Shown piece by piece: positions 1 through 10,997 of a stretch of DNA of 64,000 bases; positions within the stretch are counted from its first letter, which is position 1, and each line of letters begins with the position of its first letter. The translations under genes and the position numbers were made by a program. The DNA is from Beta vulgaris subsp. vulgaris (lineage: Eukaryota > Streptophyta > Magnoliopsida > Caryophyllales > Amaranthaceae). The stretch lies in contig NC_079202.1 of NCBI RefSeq assembly GCF_026745355.1, positions 28,387,748 to 28,451,747 on the forward strand, given 5' to 3'. The notes under the pieces are model-generated. The model did no database searches. It worked only from the letters and a program-made list of their open reading frames with translations, and was not told where the DNA came from.

Positions 1-96
1 ACAATTCCGAGGGAGTTCATAATGTTTTAGTTTCCTATTTTCTTATATAAATATACATCAATTTTAAAAATCTAGCATGGCTCAGGTATTACCTAG

Positions 97-109
97 TAAT
101 ATAATAATT
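97..109. repeat. LINE target-site duplication, left copy
   Basis: taatataataatt, identical to 3483-3495. It marks the 3' side of the LINE insertion. Confidence 0.75.
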
Positions 110-374
110 TTTGGTAAAAATGTAAGAAGTATTATTACCAAATAGCAATTGCAAACCAGCAGCAAGCAAACAGAAAACAACACAACAAAGACACGCCCAG
201 CATAACCCAAACCCTACAGCATACAAAGAAACTCCCAAGAGTTACCAGTACAACTATGGTAAACTTACACCTACAACAGCAAACATAAAAGTTAACTAGC
301 TAGTTCAGCAAACCACAATTGATCACTGTCCTTCCATCTGTGACTAAGCTTGCTCTTCACTCTAATACAATTAT

Positions 375-2883
375 CTAGCTAATTTTCTTGATTACCACAT
401 CAGGTCTCAAGACAGCAGCTTCCCATAATGAGTGATTTCTGGCTCTCCAAATATGGTACACAGTAGCAGCTAAACAAGCATAAGCTACTTGTTGTTGAAC
501 TTTGCTTCTGAATTTCCTCCCCCATTTCCTCCAGTGACTATAGATACTTTCTTGTGCAGACATCCTCAGGTGTAGCCAGTTCATAATCCCCCTACACACT
601 TCTTGACTGAATTGGCATTGAAAAAATAAGTGAGAGCATGAATCGTGCCCCTGCTGACATAGGAGACAAGAAGCATCTTGACAAACTCCAACTTGTTGCA
701 GTTCTTCTCGTGTTCTTAGCCTTCCCAACATAGTTAGCCATGCTATGAATGAGTGTTTAGGGATGTTGATTGGATTCCATACCCAATGCTTCCACCTTAC
801 AGTGTCTTGATCTCCCCTGAGCCAATTATAACCTTGCTTAACAGTATAATCTTTGTTGCCATCCATCCAAAGATTATTATGATAAGCAGCTTTCGATTTA
901 TCCTTCATCTTGCAGATTACTTTCCAAGACCAGCTAGCAGATGAGGGAGCCACATAAGTCCACCAATTCTCATTTTTAATATATATACAATGAACCCATT
1001 TAATCCACAAAGTGTCCTCCTTTTGAGCAATTTGCCAGGTGTACTTTCCAATTGCTGCCATATTCCACAACTTACAGTCCCTAATACCCAACCCACCACT
1101 TTTCTTAGGTCTACAGACCCAGTCCCAGCTAACAAGAGGAGCCTTAGTAAGATAGGCCTTACCCTCCCACAAGAAAGCTCTACAAAGCTGCATAATCTTC
1201 TGCATCACCCCTTTTGGAATTATAAATACTTGAGCCCAGTAAATGTGGAGGCTAAGTAGCATTATATTCACCAACACATTCCTGCCAGCATAGGATAAGT
1301 GCCTAGATGTCCAGCAGGGTAACCTATGCAGTATACTATCAACCAGGATATCACAGTCAGCAGTAGTTATTCTTTTAGAGATTATAGGAACCCCTAGATA
1401 TCTGAAGGGAAATCTGCCCTTCTTAAACCGAGTTACTTGCAGAAGCCTTGTTTGAACTTCTTCAGTGATGTTCCCAAAGTAGATGGCTGACTTTTCATGA
1501 CTAGCTTTCAATCCAGAAGCTTGAGAAAAAGAGTTAAGAGCCCTCATCATCAGCACAACAGATTTAACCTCTCCTTTGCAAAACAGCATTAAATCGTCAG
1601 CAAAAATAAGGTGGGTAAGCTTGAGAGTTTTGCATCTAACATGATACCCAAATCCAGATTTATTGCTCATCTTCTTCATAATTCTAGTGTAGTACTCCAT
1701 AATCACCACAAACAAAAGAGGAGATAGTGGATCCCCTTGTCTCAACCCCTTCTTGCCTTTAAAAAACCCACACAAACCACCATTTATACTAATGGAATTA
1801 TGAAGGGCTAGTGACACAAGTCATGATCCATCTTCTGAAAGTCTCAGGGAACTTCAACTTGGTGAGAAGCTCACCTAAGAAGGACCAGCTTACAGAATCA
1901 TAGGCCTTCTTGAGATCTATCTTCAATGTGCATCTAGGAGGTTCACTTTTCCTTTTATAGTGGCTCAAGATATCTTGGCAAATCAAGATATTATGCATGA
2001 TACTTCTATTAGCAATAAAAGCACTTTGAGCTTGGTCCACTATACCTGGTAATACCAGCTTCAATCTTGAGCATAGCATTTTAGAAATTACCTTATACAG
2101 AACATTGCAACATGCTATGGGTCGAAATTGACTCACATCTTCAGGTTGATCTACTTTAGGGATTAAGTAAAGTGTAGTTGCATTAATCTGTTTGAGTAGT
2201 TTACCAGTCTGAAAAAAGTCAAGGACAACATCCATAATCTCTTGTCCCACACAAGGCCAGCTTTTTTTGAAGAATCCACTTGAGTAGCCATCAGGCCCTG
2301 CTGCTTTCCCTTCATCAATAGCAAAGAGAGCCTCTTTAACATCAGAACCAGTGAAAGGAGCACATAACTCTTGTTGTTGCTGGTTGCTGATTACTTCACC
2401 TTCAGCAATAATAGAGTTAATAACTCTATTGTTAGCTTCACTTTCAAAGCCTAATAATTGTTCATAATAGTTAAGGAAAGAGGCTTCAATATCATCTGGC
2501 TTTTCTTTCCAACTTCCAGATGAATCCTTTATCCTATATACATGATTTTGCTGTCTTCTCTTTCTCAAACATGCATGAAAATAAGCTGAATTTTCATCTC
2601 CCCCTTTTATCCAATTATTCTTCACCTTCTGCTTCAAGAGACTAATCCTAGCCTTTGTCATTCTATCATACTCCAGTCTAGCCACTTTCTCTTGACTATG
2701 CAGATCAGCATCCAAAGGTTGAGAGTAGATGGCCTGTTGGATATCAGTCAACCTAGTAAGAGCCACCTGGGCCTCTTTCTCAATATTTGCAAACTTAGCA
2801 TGATGTGGTTTCAGCCTCTTCAATTTTTTAACCACCTTACATTGCCACTCCCTGCACGTTATCTTGCCAACTATCATCCACAA
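375..2883 (-). pseudogene. LINE ORF2, reverse transcriptase and zf-RVT part (broken)
   Basis: Two overlapping minus-strand frames (2883-1798 and 1817-375) carry the LINE reverse transcriptase. The first holds the fingers region and the first catalytic block (LKIDLKKAYDSVSW, with the catalytic D). The second holds GLRQGDPLSPLLF and the FADDLMLF active-site motif, followed by a long connection and a C-terminal zinc-binding RVT domain (CLLCQQG...HLFFQC) in the last ~150 residues. A single-base frameshift at about 1800-1817 separates the halves. A second frameshift joins it to the endonuclease part. In an intact element this protein copies the RNA at the nicked target site. This copy is a pseudogene. 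Confidence 0.9.
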
Positions 2884-3480
2884 TTCTCAGGAACTCCTCA
2901 TCATCAGACCACATATTGCAATTTTTAAACTGAGAAGCTTTGCGAGTCACTGTTGCATCTAATCTGATTACCATAGAGCAGTGATCTGAGATACCCTCAG
3001 GGATAATAATTGCATTAGCAGCTCTAAACACTTCAAACCATTCTGCATTTGCTAGTACTCTATCAATTCTCGAGAATACCCTGCTCTCTCCATCCTGCTT
3101 GTTTGACCAGGTGAAGAAAGGACCACTGGAAGGATGCTCCTGCAATAGGCACATTCTACACAGTTTCTGAACCCAGCAACCTCCTCCAAAGTAACTTGAG
3201 ACCCAATTCTCTCTCCCAAATTCAAAACATTATTAAAGTCCCCTAAGACTAGCCAAGCTCCTTTGATGTGCTTACTGATATGCATCAAATCCATCCAAAG
3301 TCTACCTCTCTCCTCAGCATCATTTAACCCATACACCATTGAAATAGCCAATTGTTTACCAGTATGTTTATGAAGAACCTCACAATGAATGACTTGATCC
3401 CCAGTATATGTACTGGAAACAACAAACAAAGTAGGATTCCAAATGAACCAAATTCTACCACCAGCATGGTACTGATAATT
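2837..3480 (-). pseudogene. LINE ORF2, endonuclease part (broken)
   Basis: Partial APE-type endonuclease domain of a plant LINE ORF2, on the minus strand in two frames (about 3480-3100 and 3154-2837). Visible landmarks are AGGRIWFIWNP near the truncated start, the catalytic-type GDFN motif, and the later ISDHCSMVI stretch that matches the SDH motif of this family. In an intact element the enzyme nicks target DNA to prime reverse transcription. The N-terminal third is absent and a frameshift near 3130 separates the two pieces, so it cannot be active. Confidence 0.85.
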
Positions 3481-3482
3481 TG

Positions 3483-3495
3483 TAATATAATAATT
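3483..3495. repeat. LINE target-site duplication, right copy
   Basis: Second copy of the 13-bp duplication at 97-109, directly next to the truncated 5' end of the LINE. Confidence 0.75.
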
Positions 3496-3895
3496 ATTCA
3501 CTATATAACTTATCAATACTCCTTTCATTCATCAGTAATTTTAGCTTTTAAGGAAATTAGCAAAGCCACCATCCAATCCTATGAAAATTATCGTATACTG
3601 ACTAGGGTTTATCATATAATTACCAACAAATTACAAAGCACTATGATTCTTACTTGTGATTTGTTCTTTTATTATTGATTCAAAAAACTCTCATATTTGC
3701 ATTTTGTTATTTCAAATGATTTAAATTTACAATATACATTTTCATTAAATTATGTTAATTAACTTATCTCACTTGTTAGTTTTCAATTGGTTTCTTTTGT
3801 GAATAATTTTATTGAGTCAATTAAACAACTCCATAGGAGTTGTACTTATATTGTTACATTGGTTTGACCAAATCAAATCACAAAATATGAAGAGA
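3496..3895. other. AT-rich intergenic stretch
   Basis: No supported gene. AT-rich DNA between the LINE target duplication and the next degenerate element. I see no repeat pair, promoter or coding frame of note. Confidence 0.5.
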
Positions 3896-3899
3896 GATA

Positions 3900-6264
3900 A
3901 AGTAAGAGAGAAAAAATAGGAAAAAGCTCTCAATAACCCAAACCCTTTGAAACCCTAGCTCTAAAGCAAAAATCCCCAAATCAATTTCGTGCTTTCTCTG
4001 CTCAAAATCACTTCTCAAAATGCAATTTTTACAAGAAATCTTTGTTATTAGTCTTAATTGTGGTGTTGTGGTTGCCCAACTTTCTAGTTAATTGGCTCTC
4101 TCTCTTCTTTCAGAATCACCCTAGGGTTGAAGCTAGTAATAGTGCTGTTAATGGCCTTTATGAGAAATGGCTGGGCTATAAGCCTAGATTTGGAGTAATA
4201 TTCCAGTTTTTAATCATTAATTTAGCTAATTCACCTTCAATATGGATTAGGTGGCTTCAATTTTCGGGATTCAAGTACAAAGCCTGAGCGAGGGTTAGGG
4301 TTCTGTTTCTCGGGGATGAGATTGTTCATTTATTTCCCCGGTTGAGTGTGAGTGTCATTAATTTTTTTTTTGCTTTACTGTCATCATTTCGTTGCTCGGA
4401 GTGAAGATTGGTGTATAAAGGAAAATCTCTTTGCTTGTTGTATTTGGTTGTTTGTCCATTGATATGGTATTTTCATTTAATGCAATTAGAAAATTCTATG
4501 ATGCAAGTCGATTTGTTTGTTGCTGTAACTGGTTGTGGCAAGAGTTCTTTCACTATAAATACTCTACTTATTAGGTAAATTTTTATGCATCCTTCTCATT
4601 CCTCTCTTATCATAATCTTGTCAAGTTTCCTGTTATTCTACAAATTACTCTATAAGTTTTTCTAGTTTTGGTGTGCTTTGCTAGTATGACAAACCCTAAT
4701 TTCTTTAAGGAAGTTGTATTGCAAAATCCTATTGGTGAAGGTTGTTCTTCTACACATGTTCCTAACCCTGTCTGTGATTTTGCTACCGCTCAAAATGTGC
4801 TTGATAGTTTACATTATGTTACTCATGACCCCCTAGTCCCCCCTCCCTTCCTGAAGCAGTTGTTTTAGATGGGTTGCCCCATGTTCAGAAAGATATTGTA
4901 GACCTATCTAAATCATGTTCAGTGGGTAAAATACTAGGTGATCCTATTGATATGAGAACTATCATATCAAGAACTAGGGTTGTCTAGAAACTTTGTAAAG
5001 GTGATGTTGAGTACCTTGATATGGGAAACCACTTGGTTTTAATTCGATTTGGAAACCTTGGTGATTTTGTTGTTGGTTTGGTCTGATAAGCTCTAGCATG
5101 TTTAGGGTGAGTTATTTGTCATTTATCCATGGATGGCTCATTTTGACCCTTTTGTGGAAGAGATTAAATGGGTGGACTTATGGGTGAGAATTCCTCGTTT
5201 CCTTGATGAACTTCTTAACTTTGAATATGTTGCATAAAATAAGGTTTGCTCGTGCATGTATAAGGGTTAATATTACTGCTCCTTTACTTGAGTATGCTGA
5301 GATTAAACATGCTGGTGGTGTGGAGTATGGTTATGTAATCTGGTATGAGGATTTTTCTGCTAGGTGCTTCTTTTATGGTTGTGATGACCATTCTATTGAT
5401 AATTGTCCTGTTCTCTATCCTCCAAAAAAAGAAAGAAAGGTGCTATTGTTGAAGAATCATAAGAAAAAGTGGATAGCTGAGTTCTTAGCTGATGCTAATA
5501 GGTAAGAAATGCCTTCCACCACAATTGAGTAAGCAAATGTGGTGGAGGCTAGGCCTAGGCATGTCTCAAGGCCAAGGTTTGTCCCTCCTGTTGCTGCTAA
5601 TGGTGCTAGTCAAAAACGTTCCTACTAAGGTATATTATTCTGGTGTTTCTAAGGCCCAAGGGGCTACAAGGGGTGGTTATTAATGAACCACAAAGTAATT
5701 TTCATCCTAAGAAAGCTGGTATCTCTCTACCCATCAAGGGTGACAAAGGTAAAAAATGTGATTAATGTTGAGGTTGTTGTTGATGTCCCTTCCTATGATG
5801 ATGAGTCAAATAACTGTGTTGTGCTCCCATTCCCCTTTCCAGCTGTGAATGAGGGTGTTCCCTCCCCGATGGTCGTGCACTCCCAAGCGCCCCCCTGGGT
5901 GAGATGGAGCTATTGTCCCCTTCCTCAGTCCTAGGTCCCTGTGCTTGCTCTTGTTCCTTTGAGGGTTGTCTACCCATAGGACTTGTTTGCTACAGACTTT
6001 CTACCAGCAACCCCTTTTAATGCTGGTGAGGGAAATGATTTCTATGGTGATTAGGTTGATCATTCTGATGTTGATGATGATAATTATGTTGTTGGTGACC
6101 ATATTGATGATGAAATGGTTAATGAGTATTTATCACAACCTATAAACTCTTTTCATTCAATCAACTCTAATCATTCTATTGTCAAACAAATTAAGGACCT
6201 AGGGATTGAAGGGGCTAGCTTATCAGAGCACTTTCCATCCTTTAGCTCAGTAAAGAGGAGGAAG
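3900..6264 (+). pseudogene. LINE ORF1-like remnant (DUF4283 plus zinc knuckle)
   Basis: A decayed plus-strand coding region. A leader with an aaaccctagc motif (about 3940-4000) is followed by stop-interrupted coding sequence. From about 5000 to 5240 the frames show a DUF4283-like domain (YLDMGNHLVLIRFGN, then PWMAHFDPFVEEIKWVDLWV). At 5203-5505 comes a CX2CX4HX4C-type zinc knuckle in which the second Cys is replaced by Tyr (CFFYGCDDHSIDNC). An acidic, low-complexity C-terminus ends at a stop near 6268. This order fits ORF1 (nucleic-acid-binding protein) of plant L1-type LINEs. Related DUF4283 proteins exist elsewhere, so the LINE assignment is an inference. No ORF2 follows. Stops and frameshifts make it non-functional. 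Confidence 0.65.
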
Positions 6265-6308
6265 GGATAAGCTAGCCCCTTCAATCCCTAGGTCCTTAAT
6301 TTGTTTGA
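6182..6308. repeat. 43-bp inverted repeat with 41-nt loop
   Basis: Arms at 6182-6224 and 6266-6308 are exact reverse complements by eye. The left arm is the C-terminal coding end of the ORF1-like remnant. The right arm is an inverted copy of it. Transcribed in either direction it would fold into a long perfect hairpin. Confidence 0.9.
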
Positions 6309-6329
6309 GCTATTATTATTGGCACATTC

Positions 6330-6670
6330 TAAAAATGTATGGCGTGGGCGCACCACGACGAGATGCGGGCGCACCAGACCCTTCTGTTTTTTCTGATTTT
6401 TTTTAAAAGGGCTGGTGCGGGCGCACCTGGAAAAGGTGCGGCTGCACCTACCTATTTTTCCTCGAAATTTTTTCGAAAGTGCGGGCAAATATGGAGGTGG
6501 GCGGCACCTACCTATTTTGTTTTTTTCAAATTGTTTTTTAAAACAAACTGGAGGAGGTGGGGGAGCACCACCCTGTTCTGTTTTTTTCTTCGAAAAATAT
6601 TTGAAACAGGTACGGGCGCACCGTTCTAAATTTTCGAAAAATTTTAGAACGGTGCGGGCGCGCCTTAGGC
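6330..6670. repeat. GC-rich degenerate repeat block (gcgggcgcacc motif)
   Basis: Several imperfect copies of a ggtgcgggcgcacc-like palindromic motif alternate with T-rich and tcgaaa-containing spacers. One part (about 6617-6656) is an imperfect inverted repeat around ttttcgaaaaa. Open frames here (6339-6629, 6415-6762) are low-complexity artefacts. It sits in AT-rich DNA and may be part of an old LTR. Confidence 0.6.
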
Positions 6671-6779
6671 GTATGTTTTCTCAATCTTTCTTTTTCCAAA
6701 TCACTCCTTTTCACTCAACTTTTCATAAAAATCATATGTCCCAATGTAGCTCTCATGGTTAGCTCAAATAAGTCAAAAG

Positions 6780-7840
6780 TCTAACTAACCCCTTGTTATG
6801 AGCTGAAGAGGAGTAGGTTTTAGACCTAGCTTCAATCTCACCTGCTAAATGTTTTTTGATGTTAATCAGTAGCTGGATATTTGAGGTGCGAGGAGACCTT
6901 TAGCAATGGAGGAAGTCAAAGTATTTTGTAAAATCTAATTAGGTGAGTATAAAGACGATTTGTGAAAGCAAAGTGCCAACTCCTCCCATGGAGGGGATGT
7001 GTTAGGCATTGTGGGTTTACTCACCATGACTTCCTTCCTTCGAAAGGATTAACAGGTGGGATGTGAGTATTTCGGAAAGATCAAAGTTGTAATCGATGTT
7101 ATTTAACAAATATTAGAAAATCCTCACGTTTTTGGGCTGGTGATGCGCAACACGCACATACTTCTATGTCTCTGAGTTTTGGTGACTGTCTCGATTGCCC
7201 ATGCACACTTTGGGCGCGAGAGGCATCATGTTGTGCTTCACACAACCGCATATATGACCGGGTTTTATTTGTTATTTGAAATTAAACAATTATTATTATT
7301 TTTTTTATTATATTTTACAATTTAATTTGAATTCAGAATTCACAATCTTATTTTAATCTAGAAAATAAATATTAAAAATACAATTAATTATCAAGAACAA
7401 TTGATTTGGTTTATGAAAATGGACTTTAAAATACGATCAATAACGACGAATAATTAATTGGAATTTTAAAACTGGGTTGGAATAAATAAATAGACTTTTC
7501 ATTGTTAAAAAAAATTCAGCTTAGCTTTACAGGTTGCTCTTCCTTTGGATAAGACCAAGTAGGACGACAACAAGTTTCATTATGCAGTACTAAATTGGGG
7601 AGACACGATTATGTGTCTGCGGGGTACGAAAACTTCTAAAGCCATACATAAGAAAAGGGAGGAAGCAATAACTAGAGATTGTGCAATGAAATGAATCATA
7701 AATAATGGCAGTTTAAGAAACAATTAGTACTGGATTTTATTTCGAAAAAAAAGAATTAAAGAGTATAATACAAACATAGTTGAAAATAGCGAAGCTATTT
7801 GGAAATAACGTCCACCTCAGTACTTGTCTTATGAATATGA
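6780..7840. other. Non-coding, old LTR-like DNA
   Basis: No gene seen. The segment around 7260-7640 resembles 37090-37690 by eye; for example, the shared phrase gattatgtgtc lies in a similar context with a similar upstream order of motifs. This suggests two copies of one dispersed repeat. A CG-containing islet (about 7140-7260) precedes it. Confidence 0.4.
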
Positions 7841-7990
7841 CACTAGTAAAAAAAAACCTCAAATGCTCAGTATTTGACCACCAACGGACATTGTAGAGGT
7901 ATTTGAGATGCTTACAAATTTTAAAGTGTCAACGCAAATGCTTTGGTTTTGCTTTAAAATCAAAGCATTTGATCAGAGTCCAATTTATTA
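7841..7990 (+). mobile_element. Possible orphan CACTA-type terminus
   Basis: cactagtaaaaaaaaacctc at 7841 is followed within 130 bp by several aaatgctt/aagcatttga-type subterminal motifs in both orientations. This is the layout of a CACTA transposon end. No matching opposite end was found, so only one end is claimed. Confidence 0.35.
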
Positions 7991-8973
7991 TTTTTGCTTT
8001 TTTAGCTGTAAATTGATGCATAATCAATTACATATAGATAAAAGTTTAATTTTTAATATATTTGTTCATAAATACAAGATATACAAATAAATAACAAATT
8101 ACATAATCATAAACCAACAGTTACTCAATACTCAACATATATTACATCTCCAGCAGAGCACTGTAGTCAACATCAGCAATACCAATACTTCTTAAGCATC
8201 ATCTCTAAAGAAACATTTGTTACCTAAGAGAATATGGCAAACAAAAACATAAAGAGTCGTAAGGTACTCGTGCTAAAAATTTTGTGAACCCCAAACACAA
8301 TTGGGGATTCTACCTCCTTATGGCTTCAATGCTGCATTGACATGCATAGAAGAGCAACGAAAGTTCCGGAGCTTCCTAACAATCATTAGGCTACAAACTG
8401 ATGAGAAAACAAATCTAGATTCTAAGCCTTTAATAACAACTTCATTTATTTTTTCTCGAAATGACACTGAAATGTATAATCGGTTTGCTTATGACTAAGA
8501 TATAACATTATTGATCATAAAGCGTTTAGGAAGGACATAGCACAAATCTCCCTGAGGGTTGCCCCACACATATAACATGCGCTAGTGGAGTAAGGACAAG
8601 ACTTTATAATATTAATGGATCTCAAGAATAGTCAATGCAAATGCAAATGCTAAGGTAATGTCATTTAAAAGCATAAAAATAGCATGAATCATAACTTTCA
8701 CATTTCACTCACTCATCAGAAATAAATTTGAATCTTCCCCAGTGAAGTCGCTAAAATTTCTACGCATATTTTTATGGCTAATGCAATGCCTATGCGGTGT
8801 GAGCGTGGATTTGAGTACATCACTGTAAGGAAGACTTATAAACCTATTTGGATATTTTCGGAAAACCATAGAGACGTCTGAAGGACTTATCCAATATAGT
8901 TTCTCCGTCATGACATCATAATTGGTCAACAAACAAAAATTTGAGTTTGAGGGTGAAGGTACAAATATGATAG
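7991..8973. other. Non-coding DNA before Gypsy A
   Basis: No supported gene. Short open frames at 8301-8498 (+) and 8705-8932 (-) match nothing I recognise and have no start context or introns I can defend. It may be the interior of the CACTA-like element that begins at 7841. Confidence 0.4.
8969..8973. repeat. Gypsy A target-site duplication, left (GATAG)
   Basis: gatag, matching 36200-36204 exactly on the far side of the 3' LTR. Confidence 0.9.
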
Positions 8974-9595
8974 TGTTGTAGCCAGAAAATCAGTGGCTAC
9001 GATGATGACACGTGGCACCATCCCAGCCTTACATGTGACATTCGCTCATGGAAAGAAAGTACATAGGTCTGCAGGTTATTTTGGTTAAAGTACACTTTTC
9101 TGAAAGAAAAGGTGTACTGAAAACTTCCTTTGTGGCCCTAATATTGTACTTAGGCCCAACAGGTAAAGCCTGATGTAGCAATAGTGTAAGTTGTATTCAC
9201 CAATCAGCACTTGCCACGTGTCATGAGATTATTGCTTAGCCAATCAGATGCCCCTAAATTAGGGTGACATCAAGGCACAACAGTCTTTTCAAACAGTATA
9301 AATAGTCCTTGAAATCAGTGGAAAAGTACTTTTTTTCAGAGAATAGTACTGTTATTTTGCCATAAATGCTCTCTCTCTCTCTTTCTCTCTCTAAAAGTCC
9401 TTCATATCCCTGATATATGACTTAAGCATCGGAGGGGAAATACCACCCAAACCTCTAGGGTGGTCCCTTTTTGCAGGTTGCTGATCAGAGTTCTGTACTG
9501 GGATCCGTGCCCAATCATTGTTGCACAAGTCTCCAAATTAAGAACCCGAAGTTGGGAGCTGTTGTATTAGTTTACTAGTTTCGTACTACGTAACA
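8974..9595 (+). repeat. Gypsy A 5' LTR
   Basis: 622 bp starting TGTTGTAGCC and ending CTACGTAACA. It matches 35571-36199 with about 15 substitutions and several short indels. It includes a CT-rich tract (about 9367-9394) downstream of the TATA box. Confidence 0.95.
9200..9304 (+). promoter_or_regulatory. Gypsy A LTR promoter elements
   Basis: The LTR holds a TATA box (tataaata, 9297-9304), two CCAAT-type motifs (ccaatcag at about 9200 and 9240) and a G-box core CACGTG at about 9215. A further CACGTGG lies near 9009. The same elements are kept in the 3' LTR (TATA at 35896-35903). This is the expected Pol II promoter of the element. Confidence 0.6.
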
Positions 9596-9614
9596 TTTGG
9601 CACCGTCTGTAGGG
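9596..9614 (+). other. Gypsy A primer-binding region
   Basis: tttggcaccgtctgtaggg lies directly after the 5' LTR. This is the usual position of a tRNA primer site, and the sequence resembles the TGGCGCCGTCTGTGGG-type site common in Tat elements. The tRNA identity was not resolved. Confidence 0.6.
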
Positions 9615-9624
9615 AGACACAACA

Positions 9625-10997
9625 ATGACGTATTGTCACTCATCAAACGTGGTAAGGAATAGAAGTTTCAGGGTTCAAGTAGAGGATATTGTGGATGACG
9701 AGAGGCCACCCCGAGGACGGGACAGGCACCATGCTGCCGTTCATCTTGAGGGAAGGACTGTGACCCCTGTCATCCAGGAAAACCTTGATCGTCCAGTGAC
9801 AGCTGGTCACTTGGAGACTGTCTTAAACGACTTCCAGACCAGAATGGCCGCTGTCATGGAGGAGCAGATCAAGAACAATATGTTGTTCTTCCAGATAAGT
9901 CCAGGGGGAGAGGCTGCTGAGCCGCTCAAAGGAAGGTCTCAAGAGGGTCGTCCAGGGACTAGCTGACCACCACGGCCAGAGTTGTCCAGGCCATCTTCTA
10001 AGGGTAAGCAGCCAGCTGTTAGCGAGTCAAGGAGGAAGATGGACTGGAAGCTGGTAGTCCGTCCAGGAGATAATATTCCTCCCACTGGGCACAAGATGGA
10101 GACAGATGCTAGAGAGTACCTGGAGGCCAAGAGGGCTGCTGCTCTTCAGCGTTTAGCCTCTGGTTCCACTCCGTATATGAAAGATCCGCCATTAAGAGTT
10201 CCATCTAGAACAGCAGGAAGAAGTCATGGGGCTTCGGCCATTTAGCCAAGGCAAGAGAAGACAGTTTTGCAACCAATGGTGTATAGGCTTCAGGCCTTAG
10301 CTAACACCTCTTCAAATCCGGTATTGAAGGAGTACCGCAGGGAGTTCATACCCACTGAGGGTCAGGCTGGGGAACTCCAGATTAATTGGCCGACTCCCTT
10401 TTCGGTCAGAATCATGGAGTCTCCTCCTTTCCGAAAGGTTAAACTCCCGACTATTGAGCCTTTCGACGGTACCACAGATCCGGACGATCATTTGTCAGCT
10501 TACAAACACCAGATGTATGTTCAGGGTGTTGCTGACGCCACATGGTGTAAGAACTTTCCGGCCACATTGAAGGGAGTAGCACAGAAGTGGTTCAACAATT
10601 TACCTCCTAATTCAGTGAATAACTTCACTGAGCTTAGTATCTTGTTCACTAGTCATATTGTGGCAAACCGTCAGGAGCAAAAGACAAGTATGCACCTAGG
10701 AAAGGTAGTTCAGGGGCCTAAGGAGGCCTTAAGAAGTTATGTGAAGAGGTTCAACATGGAAGCTTTACAGATCCAAGATTTGAATGCTGGAGTGGCGTTT
10801 GACGCCTTCATCCGAGGTCTAAGACCGGACAACTTTAAAGGAAAAAGAAAATAACAACCTTAACAGAAGCTTTAAAGGAAGCCGAGGCATTCATCCATGC
10901 CACGGAAGTTTGTAAAGAAACCAAACAGCCAGAGGTTAAGAAAGCTAAAGAGGCAGTTCAGCCAAAAAAGAGTCTCCCTAAGAAATCTGAAACTTGG
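9625..10997 (+). pseudogene. Gypsy A gag, N-terminal and capsid part (broken)
   Basis: Gag structural protein, one frame from the ATG at 9625 with two in-frame stops (near 9964 and 10243) and a frameshift near 10850. The N-terminus is charged and disordered. The retrotransposon gag capsid domain lies in 10400-10850, with landmarks FDGTTDPDDHLSAY, KGVAQKWFNNLPPNS and SYVKRFNMEALQI. After the frameshift the gag continues (TLTEALKEAEAFIHATE) up to 10997, where the chromovirus interrupts it. The rest of gag resumes at 21414. In an intact element gag forms the virus-like particle. Confidence 0.9.
10993..10997. repeat. Chromovirus target-site duplication, left (CTTGG)
   Basis: cttgg, repeated at 21409-21413. 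The Gypsy A gag frame leaves here and resumes after the right copy. Confidence 0.9.

Larger units (their letters stand above)
110..3482 (-). mobile_element. 5'-truncated L1-type LINE retrotransposon
   Basis: A non-LTR retrotransposon read on the minus strand. Its 3' end is at the left (a short A run on the minus strand next to position 110) and its 5' end is cut inside the endonuclease domain near 3480. The insertion is flanked by a 13-bp direct repeat (taatataataatt) at 97-109 and 3483-3495, as expected for target-primed insertion. ORF1 and the start of ORF2 are missing, which is typical of LINE 5' truncation. The 3' untranslated region (about 110-375) has no coding signal. The coding part contains endonuclease, reverse transcriptase and a C-terminal zinc-binding RVT domain in the usual order, with frameshifts, so the copy is dead. 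Confidence 0.9.
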
